A stretch of 64,000 nucleotides of DNA from Lasiosphaeris hirsuta (Eukaryota > Ascomycota > Sordariomycetes > Sordariales > Lasiosphaeriaceae). The DNA lies in assembly GCA_030549175.1 (NCBI GenBank), contig JAUKUA010000002.1:868001-932000 (forward strand). Reading direction: 5' to 3'. Positions 46,101 through 56,156 of this stretch are shown piece after piece; the first letter of the stretch is position 1, and every line of letters begins with the position of its first letter. Both the position numbers and the translations under genes were made by a program. The notes below the pieces were generated by a model that did not search any database, was not told the DNA's origin, and was given only the letters and a program-made list of their open reading frames with translations.

Positions 46101-47326
46101 TTTGTCTACTTTTCTCTTTCTTTAAAAAAAAAATAAAAAGTAACTACTAACTTAGTCATAGACACGCCCCCCGCCCCTGACTCTGTTGGTAAGCATTTCG
46201 ACATGGTAACTCGCATCAATGACGCAAGCCTTCGAGTCAAAGTCAAAGATACATTCGGCGAGGCGGCTACTACCAATCTCCTCAATATGATGTCCGCAAG
46301 AGCTGAAGAGCTACGCCGGGTGAACGCGGCAGCTCGAAAGACAGAAATGCAGTCAGCTGCCATCGCCATGACCCCACTTGTGCTCGGCGGTCTCGCGAGC
46401 GTCGCCATTTGGCGGCTGAACGGTCGGTACATTGACCTAAAAGTTTTCTCACCGAGTAACATATATTGATTCACTCCTTTAGCAACGTCACCAATCGCTT
46501 GACTCTCAAGGCACCAGCCCGACCAGTCCGGGCCTCAATGCGCAGAATGAGACGTTAGGCCACAGAGAGCCCTATCAAAGCAAGGAGGGAGAAGGGGGTA
46601 CATAGCTCGACAGTGTGCGTGCCGAGTAGATGGAGATGGAACTGATTCGCATGCATCACGCAAAATGGCAATAACCATCATCTTCTGACGTCCCTAAAAA
46701 TCAAGAGTAGTGCATGTTGCCAAGATGGAAGGAGATGCGAAACTGTCATTACCAAGATGGGAATGGCAACCTGCAAGGCAGGACGCCTTGGGGGGGTTTC
46801 TTGGTAGGATTGATTCTGGAGCATCTCAGACATATTTACGCTGCTATTCCACCCCAACATGGACGACCACCCATTCTGATGGTCACGTGGCCCCTCATCA
46901 CCTTTGATCACTGCCGCATTTGGTTTTTGGTTTTCCTGGCACATAACATAGTAAAAGTTTGGACGAGCTCTATAGCCGAGGACCGAGGACAACAAGTTAG
47001 GTAGGTTAGGTTCTGGAGCGTCTATAAGAATGGCGCTTTGTGGCCTCCCACTAAGGACGGGCAACTCGTCGCATCTCTTGGCCTTCCCAACTCGAGCTAC
47101 TGCATCCGTCACTATATCTGCATGAAGGCCGATTTTTTCATAACAACGGCCATTAGGCAAAACGATACGTCTTAAAATGCGCCCAGCCAAAGCCAACGAC
47201 CTCGGGACCCAGCATTTAACCAACGGCCTGCACCTGCTCGACATCAGTCGTCTCGGCGAGCGCTACTTCAGCCAGCTGATCGTTCGTTACGGGGGAAGGA
47301 ATGTCCGCGACGGCAAGCGTGGGGAG
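43110..47326. other. Long intergenic region, no gene supported
   Basis: Candidates without sufficient support: a minus-strand stretch around 43880-43975 reading PLDLDPKTLWVGRHGFPTS; a plus frame 44597-45001 ending in a hydrophobic segment (VVAPVLAVVVLVFMVF) but lacking an ATG; and a plus frame 46203-46469 (MVTRINDASLRVKVK...AAIAMTPLVLGGLASVAIW) that could encode a small single-pass protein. None has a recognised domain. Confidence 0.35.
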
Positions 47327-48120
47327 ATGGCCCTCCCCCCTGAGATCTGGCTCATGATTATCGAGTTGCTCCAAGCTGACAGACACCCCGGAGAGTACTG
47401 CTTCGTCAGAACGTCTACACGTGCGCCCGTATTGACCCCGTTGACCATTCCACGTTCCAGCAACCTGCAACTGGTCCGTTGCATCCGTTACAACTTCGAC
47501 GAGGACCCGATCAAGCCCCTGGTAGCAGGCAATTGCTAGTGGATGTCAGCCATCCACGTCCTTATGGAGTTCTTGCTCGAGCCCGATGGGTACCGAGTAC
47601 GAGTAGATGATGGGCCGGGCCGGATTTGGGTGGAAGAAGAAATGCACGAGTCATCTACTTTGTGCTGTACCAAGCGGTACCCAGCATACCGACCCTCCAC
47701 CGGACTTCAGGCCACCAGAGTATGTTCAACGTCGCGTTCGATGCCGACGAGGAGGATGAGAGAATTATCCCGTGCCTCTTTCTCAACGTCGACGTCTCAG
47801 ACGTCGTCGCTTTTGTGTCGGGGGGTGATTGCCCAGGCTGCAGCGGCAATCGGAAGTTCTGTGCCCAATGTACCTACCCCTTTTGCCATGACGTTGGCCC
47901 GCATTTCAGCTGTGGCGACAAGATTGTCTGCCCATTGTGCATGGGTACTCTTCTGTTTGCTGACCATCATCGTTATCTCGTACTCCGTCGCTCTCCATGG
48001 TATCGTCCCGTCTCCAAGGAGGACGATGTGATAGCAAGAAGAGCTATTAAAAACGGGATACTTGGCAGGGCTGACGAGCTGGGCTACCAGTACGTGTGGG
48101 AAACAGAATCACAGGTCTAA
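47327..48120 (+). pseudogene. Broken gene with F-box-like start and Cys-rich end
   Basis: The ATG at 47327 starts MALPPEIWLMIIELLQ, a typical F-box-like opening. The frame meets TAG at 47537-47539, continues as SAIHVLMEFLLEPDGYRVRVDDGPGRIWVEEEMHES, then switches frame near 47640 to ARVIYFVLYQ...IPCLFLNVDVSDVVAF. The end is CPGCSGNRKFCAQC and CGDKIVCPLC, spaced like a zinc-binding cluster, with a stop at 48120. One nonsense codon and one frame change over about 260 codons point to a pseudogene, although unrecognised introns could explain part of it. Function unknown. Confidence 0.45.
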
Positions 48121-49356
48121 TTATACTTTCCTGGCAGCGCTGGGTCTTCTAAACGATGGAATAAAAGTCTAGATGATTCATCAAAATCTTCAAGTATTTC
48201 GGGTGAAGCATAAATACGTGTCACACACCGTAGAACCCAAGCGCCTAGGTAGACCGATAGCAAATTCACGAGGGGCTGAGCAGTTAGAAACTAGATAGAA
48301 ACCTTCACGTTAGTACCGTGACAAGTCTTAACTTGGCTGGAACTGTTGTCTTTTTGCCCCTTTGTACGTGCGCAACCACAGCTCGCAGTGTCACGACCCG
48401 TCCATGACAGCCACCAGTCCATCACCTTGGCAGTCCGGACCCGTCGCTGTTACCTATCACCGCTAGGTAGGATAAAGAGAGACGAAGCTAAGGAAAGAGA
48501 AGAAGAAGATCAAGTGGTTGCCGGATCCAGGGCCTTTGTCTTATCCCTATGTTTTGCTCCCCAAAACACCAAGCGTATATCACCACTTTATTCGCCTTCG
48601 GGCACCCCTTCGCGCCCACTGACAACCTTACGCACCGCCCACATAGCTCTCAAAAATGGTACGCGAGTAATGTCCCCCCCCCCAACGCCAACCTCACGAG
48701 CTTGTTCCTACAGCTCAAACTTGAACGGGAGGCCGAACATAATACGATGTGTACGGTCTTCGAAGCCTTGACGAAGGCCCTCGACCAAAGCCTCAGCCAA
48801 GTCCCCTCCTCGGGTAAAGTGTACGAGAAATACGTAAACCCGATCGCCCAAGGTCTCTAGGATATCCTTTATCATCCGGCACTGGGTCAGACCCCCAGAA
48901 TCCCAGGCTGAGAGACCCTCCCAAGACTAATACCCAGCACGGCTCCATTGGAGCCAACATAACAACAACAGGCTTCCGAAAGGAGGCCACGATCACTAAA
49001 CCCCACTCCGCTACTGGAGCCGGAAGTACCCCCCCAAAAACCCACAGTGAGGGTTCACGCTTTCGGGATCCTGGGCCAAGGAAATTACCCAGGGCTAAGG
49101 TGGTTTCTCCACACCAGCCATCTCTATTTCTCTGTACTGGTAACTGTTCTCTAAAAGATACAGTGACAAACACACAAGGCAACTTCCCTCCTGTCCGATA
49201 TTCTTTTTTTTCCCTTCCCAAAGCATTGCTCATTCTGCCATGCCAACTTGGAGAGCCCTTCCCTCTGCTGAGAAGCAAAGCAAAATAAAAGGAAAAAAAA
49301 AAAAAGTCAACGCACAGATTCATCGTCCTCCTTCTCCCCTCTTACCCGCGCAACGC
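48121..49356. other. Intergenic, no gene seen
   Basis: 3' side of family member C. A (T)8 and an A-rich tract near 49288-49304 are the only notable features. Confidence 0.4.
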
Positions 49357-49473
49357 TCAAAGCTTGCGAGGAAGCCGCGCCAATAGCCGACCCCAAGAAG
49401 CAACTGCGATCCTAGCTCGGTTCGCCGTGTACGGGAGGGGACGAAACACACCGGTACCCTGATGACCGCCTAA

Positions 49474-49518
49474 CATGGAGGTGGTGGCGGTAGTGGCGGT
49501 AGTGGCGGTAGCGGCGGT
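49474..49518 (+). repeat. GTGGCGGTA tandem repeat within member C
   Basis: About five copies of GTAGTGGCG/GTAGCGGCG; on the minus strand it encodes an Ala/Thr run (ATATTATTATT). This is a probable slippage site. Confidence 0.7.
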
Positions 49519-50596
49519 AGTGGTCGCGCTACCGAGACCAAGCCGCCGAGCAACATGGGTCTTAATGCTTACGTTGGAAGAAGCGCGGAAGCGGTGGTGG
49601 CCTAGGAGCGGAGAGAAGAGGGAGCCCATCGAGGACTGTGGGGTACGGGACTTGTCGACACCACCAAGGGGCATATATGCGCCCGCCATGCTGATCACAT
49701 CCAAGATCTCACTATACTTAATGACAACCTCGATGCCCTGACCTGAAGCGTTGCCGCTGCCGCCATCGTCATTGCCACCATCGCCCTTACCACCTGTAGG
49801 AGATGTAGGCGGAGCTCGCCATCTTCCTTGGAGAGACTCTCGTAAGTGCTCGTAATGTTGCCGTATTCGTCACGTCTCCAGGTAAGAACCGAGGAGAGGT
49901 CGGCAATACGCCGGACACGTTGCTCATGATGCTCTTTATCGATAGCCTTATCCATAGTTAGACCGCCGAAATCAAGACGGACCATGGTCTGGAGGCCGGG
50001 ATGGCGTGCTAGAACGTTGGCGAGAATACTCTTGGCTGCTTTCTTCTGATTTCCGATGGTGGTGGCGCTGATGGTGAGAGAAGGCGGATCGACATCATGG
50101 TCCGATTGATAGAGAGCAACCAGGCAGTGGGGCACCTCGGACCCGAGATCCTCATGCAGACACATGTAGGCTCGGGGGGTGGCTGCCGTCCGAGGAAGGG
50201 CGGCGATGCACTGGCGTAGTTTGGTGCCAAGTAAAAACTGAAGCTCGACCTTGACACATTCGCTCAAGGTGGTGACAGTCATTTCGCCCGTGGTCGGGTT
50301 GAAGTGCTACGTAATCCTCAAGCCATTAATCAAATATCCCCGTAAGCCAAGCGCGATATGTGTGAACTTACCACACGGATGGTGGCGTAAGGGAAGGCTT
50401 CCTTAAGCTGGTCCAGCTGTGGAAAGTTAGAGACAAGAAAGCTGTCGTGGGTAATATGGTGGTGGTGATCGACCGAGTCGACAAGAAAGTGGTAGTCCTG
50501 GACCTCAAGGTCGGATCCGAGGCGGGAGTGGAGGGTCGCCATGATCTTATCTAGCCGCTGGGGCAGCAGCTGAGAATCGTCTGGAGGAGTCTGTGT

Positions 50597-50698
50597 CTAT
50601 TAGCTTCCGACGGCCGCATTTTTGTGACGGGCACGAGGGGGGATAAAGGGCATAGGGACCCAAAAGGAATGGATCAGTAAAGACCGGAAAAGACTTAC
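50597..50698 (-). other. Intron immediately after the start codon of member C
   Basis: GTAAGT...AGCTAATAG directly follows the ATG and joins it in phase to TQTPPDDSQLLPQRLDKI. The position is identical to the first intron of member B. Confidence 0.6.
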
Positions 50699-50701
50699 CA
50701 T

Positions 50702-51748
50702 GATGAAAGAATGTGAGTTGTTCACGCGGGTGAGGTTAGAATGGGTGATGATGACCCAGGAAGCAACCAGCCCAATATTGAAGGTTTTTGGGATTTGGGT
50801 GTGGTGATGGATGGCCCCCCAAAAGCGGCCACAGCAGCAGGAGGAAAAGACGAGGCTAGTAGAGTCAGTGAGCGCAAGGTCGACAAAACCACGAGGGAGG
50901 AAGAAGGAAAACGCAGTATCCGTCTGGGTGAGCCGAGGTAGCCCCGAACACAGATGCCAGGGAATGGCGCGTGGATTGATCCGCGTTATCTATTGTGCCG
51001 CACGAATCCGGTGCCAAGCCAACCGAGCTTAGGCTCCTTGAGAGCCAGGGTCTTGATCGCAGATAAAAGAGCTCCTGCAGCACTCTGCATCTTGCAACCT
51101 CTTCTTCAAGACAACCAATTCGTTCCATCCTGTGTGAGCCTCCACCTGATTAATATCACACTATGCACAAGGAACGTAAATGCGTCACAGTACTGCAATC
51201 TTGAGAAATACCTTGTTAGCTGTTTCCCTTTGAGACCTCCTTCTTCTCTTCTTCCAGAAATTTGGCCAGGTAAGACTCCGTCCCGTTGGATGCCCTACCC
51301 TTTGGATGCCCTGCAGCCTCAGCAAAGTCCAGCCAATAAGAGATCGAATACTTGAGACCACATGATCTTGGGGGCCTATTCTAATTCTCGGCCCACGGTA
51401 GAGGTTAACTTCATGGCCCAGAACTCCTACGGACCTGGCCTAGCAGCCCCGAAACATGAGCCATTAAAAGACACCCAGCATATCATTTAGGAGCCAATCC
51501 TGCAGATCGCGCGTCATCTACGTTCTATTGAAAGGGAACTCTAGCCAGGGGACTGAAAACGGGTCACCAAGGCTGTGCAGCGGCTACGTGTGCAAATCAG
51601 CCACAGCTCACCCCCAGCTCTCCCGAGCTCAGGACTATGAAGGAAAAAGGAAATTTTATGAGCCCAGATTCGTTTCAGACAACCAGGCTGTTCCGTCCTC
51701 TTCTTATCTTTCCTATTTTTGGAACACACAGGTTGTGGCTCCCCAGAT

Positions 51749-51783
<35 letters not shown>

Positions 51784-51987
51784 ATTCAACGCTTCCTGCA
51801 GACTCACAAATTTGGTTAGATTGATTGGTACGGCCCTGTCGGGATGGGTTGGTTGATTCGAGCGCCACCAGCGGCAACCAGTCGTTTTCAGCTGGGGCTT
51901 GAAGCAGACATGACAACTTGAACGTTGCGGGGAAATCGCAGTTCCCCTCAACTTTTTTCAATTCCTCATCATTCTTCCTTGGCCAGA
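50702..51987. other. Divergent intergenic region between member C and the membrane protein gene
   Basis: No gene supported. Carries the (CCAG)n microsatellite at 51751-51783. Confidence 0.4.
51751..51783 (+). repeat. (CCAG)n microsatellite
   Basis: Eight uninterrupted CCAG units. Confidence 0.85.
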
Positions 51988-54191
51988 ATGTCAAATAGCA
52001 GCTCCAACAGTCCGGAAGCTGCACCCCAAGCATCGGGCGAGGGCTTCAACTGCTCGGAGAGACTAGAAAACATCCAGCCTGATCCTGATATTGCCGGAGT
52101 AGGGGTGAGTACCGACGTTTCATCCAACTAGCCGACCCTCGTCACGACCTCTCTATGCTAATGGCACCGCATCCCCAACGAAGATCATCAGCAGTTTTCT
52201 AGGGACGGCATGGCTCGTGGTCTTCATACTCGTCGTCTATTTTGTTATTTTCTACGACCCGACTCTTGATCCCTTCAGCGTGGACCCCAACAAAAAGCTC
52301 CCCCGCCCGAACCCTGTCGATATGGTGTTCTACAAGGCCAAGCTTTGGCTGCTTCAGCCCCTTGATTTCTTGGAGCCGAAGTATAAGTGGCTGGCTAGCT
52401 TGCGCCGGAAGTTACGCAGCGACGCAGGCCGTGCCATCTTCATCCAGGTGCGTGTTAGGATTCACATGAGGGACTGGGGGGGGGGGGGGGGGGACCTCGG
52501 GTGATTGACATACAGGATGTAGGTCATCATGGCTCTCAGTGACGTCCAAATCGTTACTGGAATCGCCATCCTTGTTAGCGGATACTACTCAGCAACCCGC
52601 GGAATGTCTGGCTACCACTGGAGGATGATGGTACGAGTGGCCTGGTTTTCAACCATTACCCATCTGGCCGCGCTCTCGTGTTTAAGAACCTACCTTCACG
52701 AGAATAAGTTCACACGGGAGATAAGACTGCTTCTCATGGGCTGCCTTGCCGTCATGCTGATCGTCGCGACATTGGTAACAGCCGACGGGGGTTTTTCTGA
52801 TGAGCTGCCCGTGATATGCTTCCTCAACATTTCAAAATCCCCAACCGCTCTCCAAAATTCCGATGTTCTGGCTGCAGTTTTCTTGCTGATATACAACATT
52901 ATCCTCCGTGGCCTGAAGCTTCACCAAGCGGTGGCCGAAGGGCGGTCGCTCAAGATCCGACAATGGTTCGTTCGGAGGCTGGCAAGACCAGTAGCGATGG
53001 TGGTCCTTGAATATGTGGCATCAACCGACGAACACCGCATGCGGAAGAGGGCCATTTATATTTTTCTTGTTCAGCCCATGCTAGCAAGTCTTGTTCTTGC
53101 CAAGACATACTACCTCACTTACACTTCGACCATTGGCGAGGTGAGATTCTGTTCCGTTCATAGCCGTCACGGTTTCTTACGGTGTAGTGGACTAGATCTA
53201 CTGGTTGCTTGTGTCTGCTTTTTGGGGAACTCTTAGACTCTTTGAGCTTCGCAGACTTAGGTCCCAAGGAGAAGATAACTGGACGTTTGGTCAGATTGTA
53301 CCATGCGCCTTGTTTCTTGCCCCAGTCCTGGCACTTCTCGATGCCGTGGCTAAGACGCTGAAAGGGGACGATAATCTGCCCCGGTCCAGACGGTCAGGTA
53401 AAGAGAATCTCTCTTCCTTTTCATCACAGCTGAATACCTACCACTCAAAGATTGTTTACTCACCCTAGCGTGCTCCAGAAGCTCGAACCACACCATCCAA
53501 TCGATATCAGCGCTGGTTCGAACGCCCGACGGTCTCCCCGAGGTGGTTCGGCGATGACGCCATCAGGTCAACAAACCCACCAGTCGAGCCCACCCTTCTC
53601 CGACTACAAACTCTCGAGTCCTCCATAACAGCACTCAACCTCAGCACCCTGCCCCTATTCGCATACAGCGAGGAATCACAGGACCCATTCTTAGGCTTCT
53701 TCGAGGATTCAACGTCTTTTCCCTACCTAACCATGCAACTCTGCGCTTGGTTCATGTTTATGACCTTTTGGGTTTTCTTTTCCGACTTTGGTCTTTTCGA
53801 GCGTGTTGTCAACACCATTTATGCGAATGTGGTTATGGTCTGGGGGGCTGCGCTATGGAGCTACGAAACTACACTCGACGGGGCACTTCCATTTGGTCGC
53901 TTCGAAGACCATTCTCCTGCATTCACCATTTTTTACTTGCTGCCTTGGATTTTCCTGCTCGGCCCAACATATTCCGTCTTCTGGCTACTATCTTGCCCCC
54001 GGAGCACCACCCCGAAATGGGAATATAAAAGTGCTTGGGGTGTCTTATTCCGGTTATTTCTCTGCGCTGTATACGTACTATGCCCGATGCTCACTTATCT
54101 CTACTGTAGCTTCCTTCTGGCATTGATTATATGGGCATGCTGTATAGGGATTTATCTCCTTCTTTCTGTTATCGCCAGAGTGTATTACTAG
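51988..54191 (+). CDS. Multipass integral membrane protein, fungal-specific, unknown function
   Basis: Five exons: 51988-52104, 52184-52447, 52523-53140, 53196-53397 and 53479-54191. Introns are 79, 75, 55 and 81 nt; all junctions keep frame, and the product is 637 residues. After a Ser/Pro-rich cytosolic start, the first membrane helix is TAWLVVFILVVYFVIFY (about 47-63). Further hydrophobic segments are VTGIAILVSGYY, TREIRLLLMGCLAVMLIVATLV, VLAAVFLLIYNIIL, IFLVQPMLASLVLA, IYWLLVSAFWG, CALFLAPVLALL, and in the last exon CAWFMFMTFWVFF, FYLLPWIFLLG and LLALIIWACCIGIYLLLSVIA. The second intron contains a G17 tract (52478-52494). This layout is common in uncharacterised Sordariomycete membrane proteins. 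An upstream in-frame ATG at 51925 exists, but 51988 has the better context (AGAATGT). No catalytic motif is visible. Confidence 0.8.
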
Positions 54192-55190
54192 GGACGCGGG
54201 CCAAGGTCGTCGTAGATATAGTAACAGAGCCTGCTCGAAGACGAAGCCGGCGTAACCTATGTTTTGCAGGAGAGCCTAGTATGAAGACCGTCTGAATACC
54301 TAGATACGCTTGACGAATTCAGCCACAAACTGACTATGTTTTTCTCCCTGAACATTTTGATACACATCAGCATTCTCTCTCTCTCTCTAGGAGTCTTAAA
54401 GCACAACGCGCGGGGATAGCTTTTCTGAGACACTATGATGTTGTCTTTGGGCAACACACTTCCGGTTCGGACTAAGAACATTGGATAGCGACAGCAAAAT
54501 TAGCTGCTGCATCACCCTAAAATATGCTGAGTGTGAGCACAAGACCCAGTACCTGCATCGGCCAAATCCACCATGATTGAGAAAGCTGCGTGTGTGTTGT
54601 ATTGAAGTGGCGGTCAAGTACGCCGAATCGCGCACTTGGCTGCGAGAGCGCTGTTGTGCTTACGTAGCTTGATATTCATCGTATGCAAGTCAATCGCACA
54701 TCGGCGACGGCATCAAGGGAGCATAACGTTGGAGGGCGTTTCAACAACTGTCGGCAGATGGTTGCGAGCCCCGATGGCCCCGAGCCCCATGACTCCGAGC
54801 CTGAAGGATCGGAGGACGGCTTAGGTCTCTTTTTCGCGCTTCATGACCCTGACAACGTTTCCGCCAGCTTGTGCTGGCCGAGCTCTTTGCAAGCAATTGC
54901 GTACTCGCGTGATAGGTCATCTGGCAGGACTGTGGTCAGGGCCTACGGATACCTGTTTGCGGTAGTGCACAGACCATGGGGAAAACATTATTTTCTTTGA
55001 GGCCGTCACTGTCCACAATAAGGAAGCGTCTTCTTTCCACTCTATACATCCTCCTCCCAACTCCGATATCTCGAAATTCCCAGCCCTCTCCTCCTCGACC
55101 ACCAAAAAAGGTAACGTCAATCCGCAATAAATCGACTGCATCTTCTCCTCAAGCTGGTCAGACTGTCAGACAACAGACCCTACTGCCACC
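54192..55190. other. Intergenic, no gene seen
   Basis: A (CT)n tract near 54375-54390. No motif-bearing frame. Confidence 0.4.
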
Positions 55191-56156
55191 ATGGCGGAAC
55201 AAATCGAGCCCAAGTCTCTCGCTGGGACCGTTGACAGCCACGAATTCGCCATACTTGCCCCGAAAAACTGGCCATACCACACCGGTCTGGTCAGTCGCCC
55301 AACACATCGTGTGGTCAGGCTTTGCGTGCTCTATTATCGTGCTACGCTATGTGCTATGGTGCATCCCTTCCAAGATTACAGGCTTTAAGCTTGAAGTCAA
55401 CAAGCAAATCATACGCTACAACACGCACCTCCGGGCCGCCATGTCCCCTGGTTTACATGAAGAGGCCGTTGCGGAGGCTAAGAGATGCCTTGCTGACAGC
55501 GGCGTGTCTGTTGCCGATTTCGAGCATATAATGGAATCCGACAAGATAGATAAGACAGTTTGGAGCATGAACCCCAATGTTCATAACGGAGTCCATGTCT
55601 CAACTTTCGGACCGGAATTTCACGGATCTTCCCTTCACGGCCAAGCGTAACCTGGTAACCTGGGATACAAGCAGAGATAAGCCGCTCGAGGATCATATCG
55701 CCAGCTACCGTGATAGGATAGCAACAGAGAAAAAATGCTGTCTATTTTCACCCCGTAATAATTCGGGTGCGGTATTCGGGACGTAGCTTACCCAGCAATT
55801 TCAACCCGGCTGCTATTATGAAGTTTTGGTTGACGGACAGTAACATTCATCGTGTTGATCATGGTAACTTGAAGTTCAACGCCATCAAAAATACAACCTC
55901 ATACTGCCACTGCTTCGCCGCGGTAAGATTGCGGGACTCTATAGATGGGTATGATACGGTCCAGCTCTTTCAACAGATTGGCCCCCACCAGGGATCCCCC
56001 GTCTTTCCTCCGCACCTCAAATACAGCCCCTTGCTTGATCAGTACCCAGTTGGCACGGCCAACTACATGCTCTACGTCATTATTGTAGGAGCGCCCGAGG
56101 AGCCGGAAAATACAGCCATGACTCCCAGTACAGCTCTCTATCTCCTCCGCTCTTAG
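55191..56156 (+). other. Unassigned coding-like region
   Basis: Plus-strand frames in succession look protein-like: ATG 55191 MAEQIEPKSLAGTVDSHEFAIL; then, in another frame, VAQHIVWSGFACSIIVLRYVLW with a hydrophobic helix and HEEAVAEAKRCLADSGVSVADFEHIME (to about 55580); then RDRIATEKKCCLF; then 55767-56156 with NFNPAAIMKFW and ANYMLYVIIVGAPEEP. They may be exons or pieces of a decayed gene. I could not join them confidently and do not recognise the family. Confidence 0.3.

Larger units (their letters stand above)
49357..50701 (-). pseudogene. Lineage-specific paralogue family, member C (apparent single-base frameshift)
   Basis: Exons on the minus strand: 50701-50699 (ATG only), 50596-50372 and 50306-49357, with introns of 102 and 65 nt. 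Matches to A and B: LPQRLDKIMATLHSRL, DYHFLVDSVDHHHHITHDSF, HFNPTTGEMTVTT immediately after the phase-0 intron, ILANVLARHPGLQTMVRLDFGGL, YESLSKEDGELRL, then in the next frame GIEVVIKYSEILDVISMAGAYMPLGG and the tail SWGRLLARLPRKL. The switch near 49805 requires one missing base: the third exon is 950 nt, one short of a multiple of three. A 44-nt intron could bypass the break but would delete the family-conserved LSKEDGxL segment. It may be a recent pseudogene or carry a sequencing error. Expected product about 390 residues; function unknown. Confidence 0.7.

Noticed and set aside
46678..47244. 188-codon minus-strand open frame
   Set aside because: No domain, no consistent composition, partly opposite the F-box-like relic upstream region.
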